59,976 bases of DNA, from contig CATQHX010000058.1 in NCBI GenBank assembly GCA_958296065.1, forward strand, positions 1 through 59,976, read 5' to 3'. This DNA comes from Vicinamibacterales bacterium (GTDB lineage Bacteria; Acidobacteriota; Vicinamibacteria; Vicinamibacterales; UBA8438). Positions 57,881 through 59,976 of this stretch are shown in pieces. Numbering within the stretch: the stretch's first letter is position 1; every line of letters starts with the position of its first letter. The translations under genes and the position numbers were made by a program. The notes under the pieces were generated by a model. That model searched no databases, had not been told where the DNA came from, and saw nothing but the letters and a program-made list of their open reading frames with translations.

Positions 57881-59976
57881 TCACCCCGCCCGCGCGAGCC
57901 GCGGCGCCGCGTGGAACTGCTCAGTGTGCACGCGGTCGGCCGGCACGCCCTGCCGTCGCAGCCAGGCTCCGATCTCATCCATGAAGGTGGACGGACCGCA
58001 CAGGAAGTAGCGGCTGTCCTGCAGGTCGTGCACGAGCGGCGCCAGCCGGGCGCCGTCCAGCCTTCCTCGCGGGCCTTCCCAACGCGATTCCGGCCGCGAC
58101 AGCGACACGTGATAGTCGAAGAACGGCAGCGTGTCGTGCAGCCGCTGGCACTCGGCCCGGAAGATGATGTCGTCCTCCGTGCGCGCGCCGTGGACGAAGG
58201 CGCAGCGGTGCCGGGGATCGGTCTCGGCCAGGAAGCGGGCGATGCTCATGACCGGCGTGATCCCGCTCCCGGCCGAGACCAGCACGAGCGGCTCGCGATG
58301 ACGCGCCGGATCGAAATGGAAGCCGCCCTGCGTGCCGCGCACGGTCAGCTCGCTCCCCGCCCGGACCGCGTCGAAGAGGTGGTTGGTCACCTGACCGCCC
58401 GGGTTCCGCTTGATCGTCAGCTCCAGGAACGACGGGTCGGTGGGCGACGAGGCGACGGTGAAGCTGCGCCACGTGTCGGCGCCGTCGACCGGCGCACGGA
58501 CCTGGAGGAACGTCCCGGGGTGCGCGTGGGGAATGCGGCCGTCCCGGTTGTCCAGACGGAAGGTGCGCACGCCCGGCGTCTCGTCCCGGATCCCGGCCAC
58601 CGTCAGCGACGCAGTGGCAGGGCGCGGCGGCCGCACGCCGGCTGGGGCAACGGCAGCCAGGGCGCTGCCCGAGGACGACCCGGCGGGTGCCGGGACGCTG
58701 CCGCCGGACGGTGGCGCCGCGGACGCCGCCGCCGGCGTCGGCTTCAGGTAGACGTTGCCCTCGTCGACGAGCGTCGGATAGTGGGCGACGTCGTTGCCGG
58801 CCGGCTCCAGGCTGCATCCCGTGCACGCGTCGAACGTCCAGCCGTGCCAGGGGCAGGTGACGACCCCCTTGCTGACCGTCCCTTCGGCCAGGGCGCCTCC
58901 CTCGTGTGGACACAGGCCGTCGATCGCCCGCACCTGGCCGTCGATCCGGAACAGCGCATACGTACGGCCGCCGATGTCCACCGACACCGCGGCGCCCTCG
59001 GCCAGGGCAGCCTCGCGGGCCGCGAACACGAAGCCGTCGTCGCGAGCGGCAGGCGGCGATTCGACGGGTGCGGCGGCGGTGGTGGCGGCGTCTTCCTCCA
59101 GCCGTGCAAAGAGCCGGCGCACACCGGCACAGCCGGGACAGAACACCGGCGGGTCTTCACCCCGGTGCCGGTACTCGCATCGCTCGCAGATCCAGGTCGC
59201 GGGGCGGTAGTCCTCCTCTTCCACCTTCGCCGCTTCGGCCTCGCGCAGCTTCGCGCGCCAGTAATCGCTGAAGGTCTGCCCCGCCCGGTGCCGGATGTAG
59301 TACTCGTTGACCACCTCCTCGATGACGAGCGGCAGTTGCTCGACATCCACCCCGAGCCTGTAGCGCAGGCCGAGGTGGACATCGCCGGCCACCCCGCCGC
59401 CGAGATAAACGTCGAAGCCCTCGCGCGTCCCGAGGATCCGACGTACCCGAACGCCCTTCAGGCCGATGTCCGCCGTGAAGTGCTGCGCGCAACTCGACGG
59501 ACAGCCACTCATGTGGATGCGGATGCCATGCAGGGCGAGCGTCCGCTGGCGTAGCGTCTCCACGAGGCGGAACATCGCACCCTTGGTCTCCGTCACCGCG
59601 ATGTTGCAGAACTGCGTTCCGGTGCACGCCACGGTGTTGCGGGCCAGCGTGTCGGCGTGCATGCTGAGGCCGACCGCAGCGGCATCGGTGGCCGCCGCGT
59701 CCCGGAAGCCGCCCGGGATGTCGAGGACCGCGATTCCCTGCTCGTGCGTCGTCCGCAGTTGCCCGTCTCCCCAGCGCCTGGCGAGCACGGCCAGCGCCTC
59801 GAGCTGCCGCCAGCTCAGGCGGCCCAGCGGCACGCAGAGCCCCATCGTCCAGCGGTCCGGCTGCGCCTGCGGAAACCATCCGACCAGGTCGTCGTTACGG
59901 GCGGCTGGCGACGGGGCCGGCAGATTCGGCCAGGGGCGCAGCGACATCCGCTCCTCGACCCACCCCTTGACGGCAT
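57881..59976 (-). CDS. Nitrite/sulfite reductase-rubredoxin-Rieske-flavin reductase fusion (partial)
   Basis: The gene enters from the right edge; 698 codons are visible and the start is missing. Counting from the Met at 59947, the first 240 residues are the C-terminal half of a siroheme nitrite/sulfite reductase, with cluster ligands in C-T-G-T-Q-F-C and M-S-G-C-P-S-S-C. A rubredoxin-like module follows (C-E-R-C, F-C-P-G-C) near 265, then a NirD-like Rieske domain (C-P-H-E-G, C-P-W-H-G-W) near 310-405. After a Pro/Ala-rich linker the end is a ferredoxin reductase-type FAD/NAD domain (T-F-L-Q-V-R-A, S-A-G-S-G-I-T-P, F-L-C-G-P-S-T-F-M). A single chain could therefore take electrons from NAD(P)H to nitrite. 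Its stop overlaps the next gene's region, showing an operon. Confidence 0.85.
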   Translation of the reverse strand, partial: AVKGWVEERMSLRPWPNLPAPSPAARNDDLVGWFPQAQPDRWTMGLCVPLGRLSWRQLEALAVLARRWGDGQLRTTHEQGIAVLDIPGGFRDAAATDAAAVGLSMHADTLARNTVACTGTQFCNIAVTETKGAMFRLVETLRQRTLALHGIRIHMSGCPSSCAQHFTADIGLKGVRVRRILGTREGFDVYLGGGVAGDVHLGLRYRLGVDVEQLPLVIEEVVNEYYIRHRAGQTFSDYWRAKLREAEAAKVEEEDYRPATWICERCEYRHRGEDPPVFCPGCAGVRRLFARLEEDAATTAAAPVESPPAARDDGFVFAAREAALAEGAAVSVDIGGRTYALFRIDGQVRAIDGLCPHEGGALAEGTVSKGVVTCPWHGWTFDACTGCSLEPAGNDVAHYPTLVDEGNVYLKPTPAAASAAPPSGGSVPAPAGSSSGSALAAVAPAGVRPPRPATASLTVAGIRDETPGVRTFRLDNRDGRIPHAHPGTFLQVRAPVDGADTWRSFTVASSPTDPSFLELTIKRNPGGQVTNHLFDAVRAGSELTVRGTQGGFHFDPARHREPLVLVSAGSGITPVMSIARFLAETDPRHRCAFVHGARTEDDIIFRAECQRLHDTLPFFDYHVSLSRPESRWEGPRGRLDGARLAPLVHDLQDSRYFLCGPSTFMDEIGAWLRRQGVPADRVHTEQFHAAPRLARAG

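Overview
The window is a GC-rich bacterial chromosome segment. Several families point to the Acidobacteriota, probably Vicinamibacteria or a relative: a PadR regulator next to an ADOP-type FtsX permease, a DUF1501 gene paired with a PSD1/planctomycete-cytochrome gene, a DUF5916 outer-membrane protein between secreted paralogs, a DUF6152 fragment, a PQQ dehydrogenase and tandem beta-lactamase-fold hydrolases. This placement rests on gene content alone. No rRNA, tRNA, CRISPR array or intact insertion sequence was seen.

Layout. 0-9.8 kb: PadR tail, ADOP permease, amidohydrolase lipoprotein, Tsx-like porin, two tandem serine hydrolases, an Asp-box propeller and a MoaD/ThiS-like protein. 9.8-16 kb: an accessory zone with RelA/SpoT and DUF6152 fragments, an NYN-LOTUS nuclease, hicAB with an RNase H gene, two damaged DUF4143 ATPases and a SYLF lipoprotein-like gene. 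16-21 kb: the DUF1501/PSD1 operon. 21-28 kb: an NYN-cold-shock fusion, a spondin-like secreted protein, an ECF sigma/anti-sigma module flanked by two Spy-like periplasmic proteins, and an MBOAT acyltransferase. 28-46 kb: a cytochrome b561-type membrane protein, PQQ dehydrogenase, the remnant of a third DUF4143 ATPase, M20 peptidase, small ion channel, lytic transglycosylase, propeller proteins (one with six frame breaks), the DUF5916 cluster and an SSS transporter. 45-50.5 kb: sirtuin, Fpg glycosylase, then a compact operon of AlbA_2/HATPase protein, putative dual-OB protein and two DUF488 proteins, ending in gene debris. 50.5-53.7 kb: a duplicated-domain protein, a PhnB-like protein and a higBA-type toxin-antitoxin pair. 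53.8-60 kb: a nitrate/nitrite reduction operon on the minus strand, running off the right edge.

How the genes work together. The right-end operon could reduce nitrate to ammonium in the cytoplasm. It encodes a bis-MGD oxidoreductase without a Tat signal, a fused four-cluster ferredoxin/DmsC-type quinol anchor, and one long polypeptide joining a siroheme nitrite-reductase half to rubredoxin, Rieske and flavin reductase domains. The ECF sigma unit probably answers envelope stress. The most interesting candidate for an undescribed system is the AlbA_2/HATPase, dual-OB, DUF488, DUF488 operon at 47.1-50.2 kb, which ends beside an inverted fragment of another DUF488 gene and a broken Uma2-like gene. 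Other structure worth attention: three differently broken DUF4143 ATPase genes, two of them beside unusual repeats; a dispersed hairpin repeat placed at gene ends; 6-7-6 inverted repeats ahead of both toxin-antitoxin pairs; and possible leaderless promoters.
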